A stretch of 28,645 bases of DNA from an uncultured Synergistia bacterium (GCA_937888925.1 CALARM010000506.1:1-28645); one strand, 5' to 3'. Positions 9,443 through 18,453 are shown, counted from the stretch's first letter. The notes: generated by a model from the letters alone, not told the origin. A program made the numbers and translations.

Positions 9443-10462
9443 GTGAAAATACTTGTAACAGGGGCGAAAGGTTTTATAGCAGGATATCTGATTGAAGATC
9501 TGTTAAATCACGGCTGGGAAGTTGTAGGGTTAGATAATCTTTCAAAATATGGAGATGTGGAGAAAAGTTATGATACACACAGTCAATACAGGTTTGTAAA
9601 AGGTGATGCCAAAGATACAGATTTACTAAAAGATCTTCTCAAAGATTGTGAGTATTTCCTGGCAGGAGCTGCTATGATAGGGGGTATTACCTATTTCCAT
9701 GAATTTGCCTATGACTTACTTGCAGAAAATGAACGTATCACAGCATCTTCATTTGATGCTGCTATATACGCTTTTAAAAAGGCTAAATTAAAAAAAATAA
9801 TAGTAGTTTCTTCATCAATGGTTTTTGAAAGTGGTACAGAGTTCCCCACAAAAGAAGGACATCAGTTTCAATGCCCTCCTCCTTTATCTACCTATGGTTT
9901 CCAGAAACTGGCTACTGAATATTTTGCAAAAGGCGCATGGGAACAGTATAAACTTCCCTTTACTATTGTGAGACCTTTTAATTGTATAGGTAATGGAGAA
10001 AAAAGAGCCATCTGTGATAAAGAAGTAAAATCAGGCAATATAACTCTTGCAATGAGCCATGTTGTACCAGATCTGATTCAGAAAATTCTGAAGGGACAGA
10101 ATCCTCTTCATATACTCGGGAGTGGTAATCAGATACGACATTATACCTATGGTGGAGATCTCGCCACAGGTATACGTTTATGTATAGAAAGCAATAAAGC
10201 TTTAAATGAAGATTTTAATCTTTCTACTTCTGCTTCAACCAGTGTTACAGAACTTGCAGAAGCAATATGGAAAAAGATAAAAGGAGATGAGCCTTTTAAA
10301 TATATAGGTGATACACCTTTTAAATATGATGTGCAGAAAAGAGTGCCTGATGTAAGCAAGGCAAAAAATATTCTGGGATTTGAAGCAAAAACAGATCTTG
10401 ATACTTCTCTGGACGAAATAATTCCCTGGATAAAACATCAGGTTAAAACAGGTGGGATTTAA
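9443..10462 (+). CDS. NAD-dependent nucleotide-sugar epimerase/dehydratase (extended SDR)
   Basis: The 339-residue protein is an extended short-chain dehydrogenase acting on a nucleotide sugar. It has the coenzyme loop TGAKGFIAG (6-14), GLDNLSKYG, GDAKD, SSSM (123-126) and the catalytic Y151-x3-K155, followed by FTIVRPFNCIG and RHYTYGGDLATG of the sugar-binding half. Together with the dehydrogenase directly upstream it could convert a UDP-uronate by 4-epimerisation or decarboxylation (inference). The start is GTG at 9443, supported by a strong AGGAGGT at 9429-9435 with 7-base spacing; this ribosome site overlaps the upstream stop. The gene ends 2 bases before the next GT2. The trio dehydrogenase-SDR-GT2 looks like one functional cassette. 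The third Gly of the coenzyme motif is replaced by Ala (GFIA), which is tolerated in the family. Confidence 0.88.
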   Translation: MKILVTGAKGFIAGYLIEDLLNHGWEVVGLDNLSKYGDVEKSYDTHSQYRFVKGDAKDTDLLKDLLKDCEYFLAGAAMIGGITYFHEFAYDLLAENERITASSFDAAIYAFKKAKLKKIIVVSSSMVFESGTEFPTKEGHQFQCPPPLSTYGFQKLATEYFAKGAWEQYKLPFTIVRPFNCIGNGEKRAICDKEVKSGNITLAMSHVVPDLIQKILKGQNPLHILGSGNQIRHYTYGGDLATGIRLCIESNKALNEDFNLSTSASTSVTELAEAIWKKIKGDEPFKYIGDTPFKYDVQKRVPDVSKAKNILGFEAKTDLDTSLDEIIPWIKHQVKTGGI

Positions 10463-10464
10463 TT

Positions 10465-11175
10465 ATGCTGGATATTATTATACCTGTTTATAATGAAGGA
10501 GAAAATATTTCACCTACTCTGGATGAAATAAACTCAAAGATAAAAACAGAAAATCGCATTTTTATAGTTTATGATTTTGATGAAGATAATACTTTGCCTG
10601 TCGTAAAAAACTATATAAATGAAAAGAAAAAAGACAATATCCTTCTTCTGAAAAATGACTATGGAAAAGGTGTATTAAATGCCATAAAAAAAGGATTCGA
10701 CACTGCAGAAGATGAAATGATACTGGTAGTAATGGGAGATTTATCTGATGACCTGTGCGCAGTCAATGAAATGTGCAAAAAAATGAAAGAAGGCTATGAT
10801 ATAGTCTGTGGCTCTAGATATATGAAAGGCGGGAAACAAATAGGAGGGCCATTATTAAAGAAAACTCTATCTCATATTGCAGGTTTATCACTTCATATCC
10901 TAACAGGTATACCTACTCATGATATATCAAATAGCTTTAAAATGTATCGAAAAAGTATAGTTAAAAATACAAAAATAGAAAGTACAGGAGGATTTGAAAT
11001 AGGGCTTGAAATTCTAGTGAAAGCATATTTAAAAGGATATAAAATTACAGAAGTTCCTTCTATATGGAAAGATAGAACGTCAGGTACATCAAATTTCAAA
11101 TTATGGAAATGGCTACCGAAATACATAAAGTGGTATTTACTTGCTATTAAAGGTAGATTTGTACGATATGCTTAA
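10465..11175 (+). CDS. GT2, polyprenyl-phosphate sugar synthase-like (DPM1-type without membrane tail)
   Basis: The 236-residue GT2 begins LDIIIPVYNEGENI. It has VYDFDED (35-41), MGDLSDD (90-96) at the metal/donor site, GSRYMKGG (117-123) and a C-terminal WKDRTSGTSNFKLWKWLPKY that matches dolichol-phosphate-mannose-synthase-like enzymes of the SDD subgroup. Such enzymes move a sugar from a nucleotide donor to a polyprenyl phosphate on the inner membrane face. No membrane helix is present, so it is probably peripheral. It starts 2 bases after the SDR stop and likely uses the sugar made by the two preceding enzymes. The next gene is a GT-C-like protein that could use its product. The donor sugar is not predictable. 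Confidence 0.83.
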   Translation: MLDIIIPVYNEGENISPTLDEINSKIKTENRIFIVYDFDEDNTLPVVKNYINEKKKDNILLLKNDYGKGVLNAIKKGFDTAEDEMILVVMGDLSDDLCAVNEMCKKMKEGYDIVCGSRYMKGGKQIGGPLLKKTLSHIAGLSLHILTGIPTHDISNSFKMYRKSIVKNTKIESTGGFEIGLEILVKAYLKGYKITEVPSIWKDRTSGTSNFKLWKWLPKYIKWYLLAIKGRFVRYA

Positions 11176-11258
11176 ATAATGGCAAGTAAGAAATAGAGAT
11201 TTACATAAGTTTGTAAGAAAATCTTTAAAGCATTTTGTTTAGTGGCAGTAGAAGATAT

Positions 11259-14200
11259 ATGTTAAAAAATGACAAAATTTTCATAAAACCTGATCTATTA
11301 AATATAGTTATGAGTATTATGTTAGCCCTGTGTATTTCAATTATAACATTTAAATATTCAGATACAGTACTTACCGGCTTTCCTGATAGATCTATAGGGG
11401 TGGCAATTATAAATGGCATTGATCCATCCAAACGTTCTCTTATTTATATTAAACTGATCTTATGCTTTCTTATTTCTTTTTTTATTACTCTTTTTTTTAT
11501 TAACTTTCTTAATAATATATTAAAGAAACAAATAAAAGAATTTTATACTAAAGTTGAAAAAAAAACACTACTTTTTCTTTCATGTGTTAATGTAGTTACA
11601 ATATATTTATATATACTATCAAAAGAAAAATTATTTTCCCATATAACAGTATTGTTATATTTTCTTATCTTTATATCTTTTTCTGTAATTATCTTCAAAA
11701 CTATCTCTTATATTAAATATCAAAGTCTAAAATTATTTCCAGGCTATAACATTATAATAGCATTTCTTTTTATCCCTCCTGTCATATTTTTTATAATATC
11801 GGTTTTTTTCCGTATAGATTTTATCTTAACCTCCTGGTATTTTCTATGGTATAGTCTTATTCTTATAATTTTATTTATAATGTATCATATTATAAGAAAA
11901 GACTTTTTAAATAAAGTATTATTCGATAGAATAATAATATTTTCTCTGGTACCTTTTATATTCATACCAGTATCAATTCCTATGTCAAATGAACTACAAT
12001 TTACTATTTCGAATCTAACAGATCGATCCCCCAGATTTATATCAGCTATTATAATTTTTATCCTTCTTATTCTTTCCTCAGTAATCTTTATTAAATGTAT
12101 AAAGAAAAAGCGTGTTCCCACCTCGTCATATATTATAGGAAATATTTATTTTCCTGTTTTACTGGCTACTCTATCTGTATTTTATTACCATACTCACAGT
12201 CTTATCTTCAATGATATATTTGATCTTCATCATACAAGCGAAAGAGTAATTTCAACTCAGCAGTTATTTCAATTTAATAAAATACCATTTGTAGACATAT
12301 TGCCTGCCCACGGATTGTCTGATATGTTTTTTCAAATAATCTATTCTTTAATAAATGGCTACAGAGGTATTGAAGTTCTATTATGGAATTCCAATGTAGG
12401 ATTTGGCAACTGGCTTTATAATACTTCAGGCATAATCTTTTTATATTTCCTGTTCAAAAGGTTATATAATCCTTTATTCAGTTTACTGGTAATAGGTTTA
12501 TTACCTGTAGGAACTTATTTTTATTCAGGTTATTATTTCAGTCTTATTCCTTTTATTGCCATGTACTGGTTACTAAAAAAACCGACTTTTTTCAGGTTCA
12601 ATCTGTTCTGGTGTGTAATTCTTTTTACAGGTTTATGGACCCCGGCTTTCGGGGCTGGAGTATTGCCGTCTTCCATAGTTATTCTTTTGTTATATCACTC
12701 ACTTAATAAAGAAGTAAAATGGAAAAATACTGTTCTATCGTTGTTTATTGTCATGGGAAGCTCTTTTATATTATACTTAATATTACTTGTTATGAGAGGT
12801 AAATCAGTTCTGGATACTTTTACTCTTATTATTAATTACATGAAAGCTGATAGTGCCAATTTTGGACATGTAAATATTATAAAAGATTACAATGCCCTGG
12901 CGGTTTTTCAATATTTTATTCTTCCTTCTATATCCCTGTTCTATATAGCTTTTACTGTAATAAAAATGTTAAAGAGAGATACATTAAAGAGCAATATGTA
13001 TATATTATTATTTATGTCTATATGTTCACTTATTTTGCTTCTCAGAGGATTTGCCCGCCACGGACTTATTGAAATGTATAACCCGTATTATTTTGTATTA
13101 CTTATTTTCACTTTACCTCTGATGTTTAACAGAGCTAAAAAATTCTCTCCTGAATTAATATTCTTAGGCCTTTATTTAGTCTATATATCCATATTTCCAT
13201 GTTATAGCACACTTATAAAAGAAGGTAAAATTTTTGAATATAGAAAATGGCATAAAAAAGAAAGCAGAATAGTTATTAATAATACATCACAGTACAGAGA
13301 ATTAAAGAATTTTTTTAATAAGTATATGGACAAAAATCAGACCTTTTATGAATTTATAATGGCTCATTTCCTCTATGTTTTTACTGAAAGAAAGCTGCCC
13401 TATTTTAATTTAAGCGGAACTCCTGTTTATGGTTCTGATAAAAGTCAGATTATATGCCTTAAAGATCTGAAAGGACTTTATGAGAAAAATGAACTCCCTT
13501 TTGTTATATTCAGAGATTCTGAATGGTGGGGGGATGAGGTAGATGATATACCAAATTCTGTAAGATGTTACAGAATTGCAGAATTTATATATAAAAATTA
13601 TAAACCTCTGGGTACTATTCATACATATGATATATGGGTTGCAAATAATTTTAATAAATCTATAGATAGGCATGAAAATTCCATATCATTAACATTAAAA
13701 AATAATGATAATACGAAATTAAATGACATAGTAAAAGCAAATTATAAAGAGAATAAATTTTCCCTCATCTGTGGAAATTATGACCCTTATATTTATAATT
13801 TTATTCATCTGGAAGGTTTAAACTATTTAGATACTAATAAATACTGGTCTTTAAAAATAAAATATAGAAGTTCAAGAGAGGGAGATTTACAAGTTTTTTA
13901 TTCCTTAAATAACATACCATTTAACGAAGAGGACAGTATTAAAGTAAAAGTAATAGCTACAGATAATGAAAATTCAGTTGAAGTTCCTGTGTTACTATCA
14001 ATAGAAAAAAACAAACTCTGTGATATAAGGTTTGATCCTCCATATAATTCAGAATTTAAGATAGAAGGTATTGAACTTATACAAAAGGATAATAATTTAA
14101 TAGCTCTTAATAATACGGTTCAACATTTCAATCTGATGAAATTGCCTTATATATGGGGGAATTATGATACGAAAAAGGCATCAGATGAAACAAAAATTTT

Positions 14201-14519
14201 ATGGGAAAAAGAAATAAATAAATTTCTTGGAACGAATGAAGTTATGGAAATAAATTTTCCTTCCCGGATAGATAAATCAACAGGCAACTACCTTCATCTT
14301 AGATTAAAATCTGACTCTTATGTAAGAGCCACCATTACATACGGTAATAATATTAAAAGTTCTTTTACTTTTGATATTATACCTTCAAAAAAAGTTGAAA
14401 ATTATCTGATACGAATAAGCAGTCAATGGTTATGGAACAGTGAAAGTATAAAATCTATAACTATTAAATCTGATAATCCTTTATGGATAGATCAGATTCT
14501 AATAAGAAAAGGAGACTGA
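11259..14519 (+). CDS. Large GT-C-like membrane protein with C-terminal beta-sandwich domains
   Basis: About 1086 residues. The first two thirds contain well over ten hydrophobic segments; after the first few helices a loop reads HHTSERVIS followed by PFVDILPAHGLSDMFF, resembling the outer-loop active-site region of GT-C enzymes. The C-terminal third lies outside the membrane. One beta module (about 838-945) has FNEEDSI and IRFDPP and is related to modules in the proteins at 467 and 5732. A last domain (about 957-1086) starts with LPYIWGNYD, seen in other large GT-C-like proteins. It probably adds a sugar from a polyprenyl donor outside the membrane. The reading frame extends to a TTG at 11235, but the ATG at 11259 with GAAG upstream is preferred. 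The gap to the previous gene is 83 bases, the largest in the run. It ends 2 bases before the next start. Confidence 0.72.
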   Translation: MLKNDKIFIKPDLLNIVMSIMLALCISIITFKYSDTVLTGFPDRSIGVAIINGIDPSKRSLIYIKLILCFLISFFITLFFINFLNNILKKQIKEFYTKVEKKTLLFLSCVNVVTIYLYILSKEKLFSHITVLLYFLIFISFSVIIFKTISYIKYQSLKLFPGYNIIIAFLFIPPVIFFIISVFFRIDFILTSWYFLWYSLILIILFIMYHIIRKDFLNKVLFDRIIIFSLVPFIFIPVSIPMSNELQFTISNLTDRSPRFISAIIIFILLILSSVIFIKCIKKKRVPTSSYIIGNIYFPVLLATLSVFYYHTHSLIFNDIFDLHHTSERVISTQQLFQFNKIPFVDILPAHGLSDMFFQIIYSLINGYRGIEVLLWNSNVGFGNWLYNTSGIIFLYFLFKRLYNPLFSLLVIGLLPVGTYFYSGYYFSLIPFIAMYWLLKKPTFFRFNLFWCVILFTGLWTPAFGAGVLPSSIVILLLYHSLNKEVKWKNTVLSLFIVMGSSFILYLILLVMRGKSVLDTFTLIINYMKADSANFGHVNIIKDYNALAVFQYFILPSISLFYIAFTVIKMLKRDTLKSNMYILLFMSICSLILLLRGFARHGLIEMYNPYYFVLLIFTLPLMFNRAKKFSPELIFLGLYLVYISIFPCYSTLIKEGKIFEYRKWHKKESRIVINNTSQYRELKNFFNKYMDKNQTFYEFIMAHFLYVFTERKLPYFNLSGTPVYGSDKSQIICLKDLKGLYEKNELPFVIFRDSEWWGDEVDDIPNSVRCYRIAEFIYKNYKPLGTIHTYDIWVANNFNKSIDRHENSISLTLKNNDNTKLNDIVKANYKENKFSLICGNYDPYIYNFIHLEGLNYLDTNKYWSLKIKYRSSREGDLQVFYSLNNIPFNEEDSIKVKVIATDNENSVEVPVLLSIEKNKLCDIRFDPPYNSEFKIEGIELIQKDNNLIALNNTVQHFNLMKLPYIWGNYDTKKASDETKILWEKEINKFLGTNEVMEINFPSRIDKSTGNYLHLRLKSDSYVRATITYGNNIKSSFTFDIIPSKKVENYLIRISSQWLWNSESIKSITIKSDNPLWIDQILIRKGD

Positions 14520-14521
14520 AT

Positions 14522-15655
14522 ATGCCAGAAATTGAAGTTTCTTTTGTTATACCATGTCTTAATGAAGAGAAAACTATTGAAAAAGCAATAAATATGGCAA
14601 AAGAAGCTATAAAGAAATTAAATACAGAATGTGAAATAGTAATTTCAGATAATGGTTCTACAGATAATTCTACGAAACTTGCAATAGAAGCCGGTGCCAG
14701 GGTTGTCCATACAACGCTAAAAGGATACGGGAATGCCCTCATTTACGGTATAAAACTATCACATGGTAAATATATTGTCATGGGTGATGCAGATGGAACA
14801 TATAATTTTCGTGAGAGTGTTCTATTTATAGAAAAGTTGCGAGAGGGAAATATTGATCTTGTTATGGGCAGCCGTATTACTGGTAATATAGAAAAAGGTG
14901 CCATGCCATATCTCCATAGATATCTTGGGACACCGGTATTAACCTATCTTATAAGGAGATTTTTCAAAATCAAAATATCCGATTGTAACTGTGGAATGAG
15001 AGCTTTTACAAAAGAAGCTTTTGAAAGTATGAATCTTGTAAGCGGAGGAATGGAATTTGCATCTGAAATGTTGATTAAAGCCGGTATATTAAAAATGAAT
15101 GTCTGTGAAATTCCCTGTAGCCTTTATAGGGATACAAGGGGAAGGCCTCCTCATTTAAGAACCTGGCACGACGGGTGGAGACATCTGAAATATATCATGA
15201 TATTTGCCCCGAAATACCTTTATAGAATACCCGGTATGTTTCTACTTATATCCGGTCTGGCTTCAATTATTATTCTCACACATGGAGTATGGAAAATAGG
15301 AAATATTACTTTTGATTATCATTTCATGTTTCTTTCTTCTCTTTTTCTATTGTCAGGGTATCAAATACTATGGCTCGAAATTTTCGAGAAGTATTTTGTA
15401 AGTTTTGCAGGATATTTTCCTGGAACTGAAAGAAAGGATTTTAACCTTGAAAGACATCTTCTACTGGCTGTAATTTTTTTTATAACAGGACTATTAATTG
15501 GAGGTTATCTTGGTATTAACTGGATAAAAAATGGACAGGCCACTTTTTGGGAAAAACGTATGTTTATAATCAGTGCTGATGTCCTGTTTTTTTCTATCAT
15601 GACCTTAATGAATTCATTTATTGTAAGTATGATGGATACAAAAATTAGAAGATAG
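14522..15655 (+). CDS. Membrane-bound GT2, polyprenyl-phosphate sugar synthase-like
   Basis: The 377-residue protein has a DPM1/GtrB-like GT2 domain (VSFVIPCLNEEKTI; SDNGSTDNS; GDADGTYNF with DAD at 89-91; GSRI; ISDCNCGMRAF) and a conserved RPPHLRTWHDGWRHL (208-222) ahead of about four C-terminal membrane helices. Proteins of this architecture attach a sugar to undecaprenyl phosphate; the membrane part may also help flip it (inference). I chose the ATG at 14522, which has AAAAGGAG at 14506-14514, over an upstream in-frame ATG at 14483 that lies inside the previous gene. The gap to the previous stop is 2 bases, so translation is coupled to the GT-C gene that may use its product. Confidence 0.87.
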   Translation: MPEIEVSFVIPCLNEEKTIEKAINMAKEAIKKLNTECEIVISDNGSTDNSTKLAIEAGARVVHTTLKGYGNALIYGIKLSHGKYIVMGDADGTYNFRESVLFIEKLREGNIDLVMGSRITGNIEKGAMPYLHRYLGTPVLTYLIRRFFKIKISDCNCGMRAFTKEAFESMNLVSGGMEFASEMLIKAGILKMNVCEIPCSLYRDTRGRPPHLRTWHDGWRHLKYIMIFAPKYLYRIPGMFLLISGLASIIILTHGVWKIGNITFDYHFMFLSSLFLLSGYQILWLEIFEKYFVSFAGYFPGTERKDFNLERHLLLAVIFFITGLLIGGYLGINWIKNGQATFWEKRMFIISADVLFFSIMTLMNSFIVSMMDTKIRR

Positions 15656-15687
15656 ATATTATATATGTAATCTGTAGGAATGTGTTT

Positions 15688-15834
15688 ATGAGTAATTTTC
15701 TAGAACACATGAACAACAAAGAAAAAATTCTAAAAATATTATTTGACGGCATAATAAACTGCACCGAAAATATTCAGGAGGATTTTCCAGAAAAAAATAG
15801 AAAATTAGAAAGATATATTTTGCCTGTAATGTAA
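15688..15834 (+). CDS. Small hypothetical protein (48 aa)
   Basis: An ATG at 15688 with AGGAA 7 bases upstream opens a 48-codon frame ending at TAA 15832-15834. The product is charged and probably helical (MNNKEKILKILFDGI in the first half; PEKNRKLERYIL near the end). It has no signal peptide and no recognised domain. It fills the space between the GT2 at 14522 and the DUF2142 gene, whose start lies 10 bases later, so it may serve translational coupling or be a small partner protein. It could also be a chance frame in AT-rich DNA or the remnant of a longer gene. Confidence 0.45.
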   Translation: MSNFLEHMNNKEKILKILFDGIINCTENIQEDFPEKNRKLERYILPVM

Positions 15835-15844
15835 ATTGATTGAA

Positions 15845-17122
15845 ATGCTAAAAAAAATAAATCTATTATTTTATTTTTCCCCTCATAAATCTTTTCTTTT
15901 TATAAGTTTATTCTTCGGTATAATCTTTTTATTTGTAACTCCTCCTTTTCATGCTCCTGATGAACCCAATCATTTTTATCGTGCTTTTCAGGTTTCTGAA
16001 TTTAACAGTGGTACCAGTCCCATACCGGCATCACTGGAACTTACTGTATCCAGGATCTATTCTTTCGTTTCACCGGAACACAGGCAGGAAAAATTACAGA
16101 TTAAAAATATTCTTTCTCTTCTGGATATAAAACTTGAGCCAGACAATAGAAAGCAAACATTTTTACCGGGAGCAAAATATTCTCCCGTTCCTTATATGCC
16201 TCAGGCAATAGCCATTTTTGCAGGAAAATTATTTAATGCTTCCCCATTAATACTTATGTATGGAGGAAGATTATTTAATTTACTGGCATGGAGTTTTCTT
16301 ATATATTTAGCTATAAAAATAACACCTGTTTTCAAATGGGTCATATTTTTACTGGCCTTATCTCCAATGTCCTTATTTCTGGCTGCATCTCTTTCTGCAG
16401 ATTGTATGACAAACGGGTTGTCATTTCTGTTTATTGCACTGGTACTTCAATATGCTTTTGATAAAACAAAACATATAAGAAATATTGATTTATTAATTTT
16501 GTTCCTGTTATCAATATTAATGTCCCTTTGTAAACAGGGGTGTCTGTTCTTTATTATCTTTTTATTTTTACTGATACCTTTAGAAAAAATTGGCAGTAAA
16601 AAGAAATTTTTCTTTATATTTTTTCTATTAATATTATCGAGTATAATAACCATAACACTGTGGTCATATTATGTAAGAAATTATCCTGAAGGTGTTACAT
16701 GTTATGCATTAAAGGATTATATATCCTTTAGCAAACAATTGTCTTTCATATGTGCCCATCCATCAATATATTGTCAGGTAGTTCTTCATACATTAATTAC
16801 AAACAGATTTTTCTATTTAAGTAGTTTCATCGGTAATCTGGGGTGGCTTGATACACCTTTACCGGATTTACTTATATATTCCTATTTTATCATATTAATT
16901 TTAGTTTCTCTTATGGATAATAATAAAGATATAAAAATTCTTTTAAAAGATAAACTTATAATGACTGCAATATCAATGGTAAATCTGCTTGGAATTCTTA
17001 CTATATTCTACCTGACCTGGACACCGGCAGGTGGAAATATAATTCTCGGATGTCAGGGTCGATATTTTATTCCATCAGGCCCTCTTTTCTTTTTGTTATT
17101 TTATCATGATAAAAAAATATAA
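15845..17122 (+). CDS. DUF2142 family membrane protein (GT-C-like), C-terminus apparently cut off
   Basis: The 425-residue protein matches DUF2142 in its hallmarks: after the first helix PPFHAPDEPNHFYRAFQ (33-49), the outer loop ending FLPGAKYSPVPYMPQA, many helices, and WTPAGGN...GCQGRYFIP near the C-terminus (GRYFIP at 405-410). DUF2142 proteins are predicted GT-C-type enzymes or polymerases in surface polysaccharide loci. Family members normally have one or two more helices after GRYFIP, but this frame stops 15 residues later at TAA 17120-17122. The missing helix appears to be encoded at the start of the overlapping gene in the +1 frame; the join is a run of seven A at 17111-17117 or nearby. 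An in-frame TTG at 15836 is an alternative start; neither has a good ribosome site, so coupling to the small frame upstream is likely. Confidence 0.78.
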   Translation: MLKKINLLFYFSPHKSFLFISLFFGIIFLFVTPPFHAPDEPNHFYRAFQVSEFNSGTSPIPASLELTVSRIYSFVSPEHRQEKLQIKNILSLLDIKLEPDNRKQTFLPGAKYSPVPYMPQAIAIFAGKLFNASPLILMYGGRLFNLLAWSFLIYLAIKITPVFKWVIFLLALSPMSLFLAASLSADCMTNGLSFLFIALVLQYAFDKTKHIRNIDLLILFLLSILMSLCKQGCLFFIIFLFLLIPLEKIGSKKKFFFIFFLLILSSIITITLWSYYVRNYPEGVTCYALKDYISFSKQLSFICAHPSIYCQVVLHTLITNRFFYLSSFIGNLGWLDTPLPDLLIYSYFIILILVSLMDNNKDIKILLKDKLIMTAISMVNLLGILTIFYLTWTPAGGNIILGCQGRYFIPSGPLFFLLFYHDKKI

Positions 17123-18410
17123 ACCCTTTGTACCAGTTTTATATTCTATAGTTATATTAATTATTACAGTTAATGTGCTTATAAATAGATATTATTACAG
17201 AGATATAATCTATCCGGATTTATCTGATCTTTTATCTATTAAATGTCCATCATCCAGAATTATTTTTTCAATAGATATAATAAATAATCTCATAATCAAG
17301 CAGCAAAGACAGACGTTAAATCTGCATGGAGACAGTATTACTGTTACAGGATGGGCGGTAGATGGTAATAGAAAAACTGATGCAGGAGGAGTTTATATAG
17401 ATATTGACGGCAGGCTGTTTCCTGCTTCTTATGGACTGAATAGACCTGATGTTGCAAAGGCTTTTAGTAATTCATCATACCAGTATTCAGGGTTTGAATG
17501 TGTAATTCCTGTTTCCAATCTCATAGAGGGACAACATACTCTTTCTATAAAGATATTAACAAAAGACAGAAAAGCATATTATAACACAGAGCAAAAATTA
17601 ATGTTTAATATAATGCCTGATCTGGCAGACCTTATGGTGTTACACAGTTCGACAAATTTTGCGATAGATATATTAAACGGCCTTACTGTAAATCAGGAAA
17701 AACAGCCTTTACAACTGCATGGAGACAGTATTACTGTTACAGGATGGGCGGTAGATGGTGATAAAAAAACTGATGCAGGAGGAGTTTATATAGATATTGA
17801 CGGCAGATTATTCCCTGCTTCTTATGGACTGAATAGACCTGATGTTGCAAAGTCTTTTAATAATTCATCATACCAGTATTCAGGGTTTGAATCTATAATT
17901 CCTGTTTCCAATCTCATAGAGGAACAACATACTCTTTCTATAAAGATATTAACAAAAGACAGAAAAGCATATTATAACACAGAGCAAAAATTAATGTTTA
18001 ATATAATGCCTGATCTGGCAGACCTTATGGTGTTACACAGTTCGACAAATTTTGCGATAGATATATTAAACGGCCTTACTGTAAATCAGGAAAAACAGCC
18101 TTTACAACTGCATGGAGACAGTATTACTGTTACAGGATGGGCGGTAGATGGTGATAAAAAAACTGATGCAGGAGGAGTTTATATAGATATTGACGGCAGA
18201 TTATTCCCTGCTTCTTATGGACTGAATAGACCTGATGTTGCAAAGGCTTTTAATAATCCATTATATCAATATTCCGGATTCGAATGTGTTATTCCTGGAT
18301 CCGCGCTCATAAAGGGACAGCATAGTCTTTCTATAAAAATATTAATAAAAAACCAGCCATTATATTACAGTTCCGAACAAAAAATAATTTTTAATATTTC
18401 ACCAGAGTGA
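17106..18410 (+). CDS. Membrane-anchored protein with three nearly identical GWAVD beta modules; likely the split C-terminus of the DUF2142 protein
   Basis: The 434-residue frame begins with a short basic stretch and one membrane helix (about 8-26), then three copies of a roughly 131-residue module. Each has HGDSITVTGWAVDG, GGVYIDIDGRLFPASYG, NRPDVAK and YQYSGFE, and ends in a FNIM/FNIS strand. The module resembles the SGWAL module of the protein at 467 and is probably an extracytoplasmic Ig-like carbohydrate-related domain. The frame overlaps the DUF2142 gene by 17 bases, and no ribosome site precedes its ATG. Losing one A from the A7 run would fuse the two frames into one protein of about 855 residues with a normal DUF2142 end. 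It may be a true frameshift, slippage-dependent expression, a sequencing error, or a genuinely separate protein made by coupling. Confidence 0.72.
   Translation: MIKKYKPFVPVLYSIVILIITVNVLINRYYYRDIIYPDLSDLLSIKCPSSRIIFSIDIINNLIIKQQRQTLNLHGDSITVTGWAVDGNRKTDAGGVYIDIDGRLFPASYGLNRPDVAKAFSNSSYQYSGFECVIPVSNLIEGQHTLSIKILTKDRKAYYNTEQKLMFNIMPDLADLMVLHSSTNFAIDILNGLTVNQEKQPLQLHGDSITVTGWAVDGDKKTDAGGVYIDIDGRLFPASYGLNRPDVAKSFNNSSYQYSGFESIIPVSNLIEEQHTLSIKILTKDRKAYYNTEQKLMFNIMPDLADLMVLHSSTNFAIDILNGLTVNQEKQPLQLHGDSITVTGWAVDGDKKTDAGGVYIDIDGRLFPASYGLNRPDVAKAFNNPLYQYSGFECVIPGSALIKGQHSLSIKILIKNQPLYYSSEQKIIFNISPE
17268..18410 (+). repeat. Tandem 393-bp coding repeats (about 2.9 copies)
   Basis: Copies start at 17268, 17661 and 18054, exactly 393 bp (131 codons) apart; the last is shortened to 357 bp. 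The stretch from about 17560 to 17850 is almost or fully identical to that from about 17953 to 18243, so the most recent duplication is young, while the first quarter of copy 1 and the last quarter of copy 3 have diverged. The period keeps the reading frame, so copy-number change would alter the length of the encoded surface domain without a frameshift. Confidence 0.95.
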
Positions 18411-18453
18411 TATGTATTTTTCCTTAAATTTATGTTAAAGAAAGTAAATATTT

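Noticed and set aside
17268..18410. CRISPR array
   Set aside because: The repeats are 393 bp, tandem without spacers, and coding; no cas genes are present.
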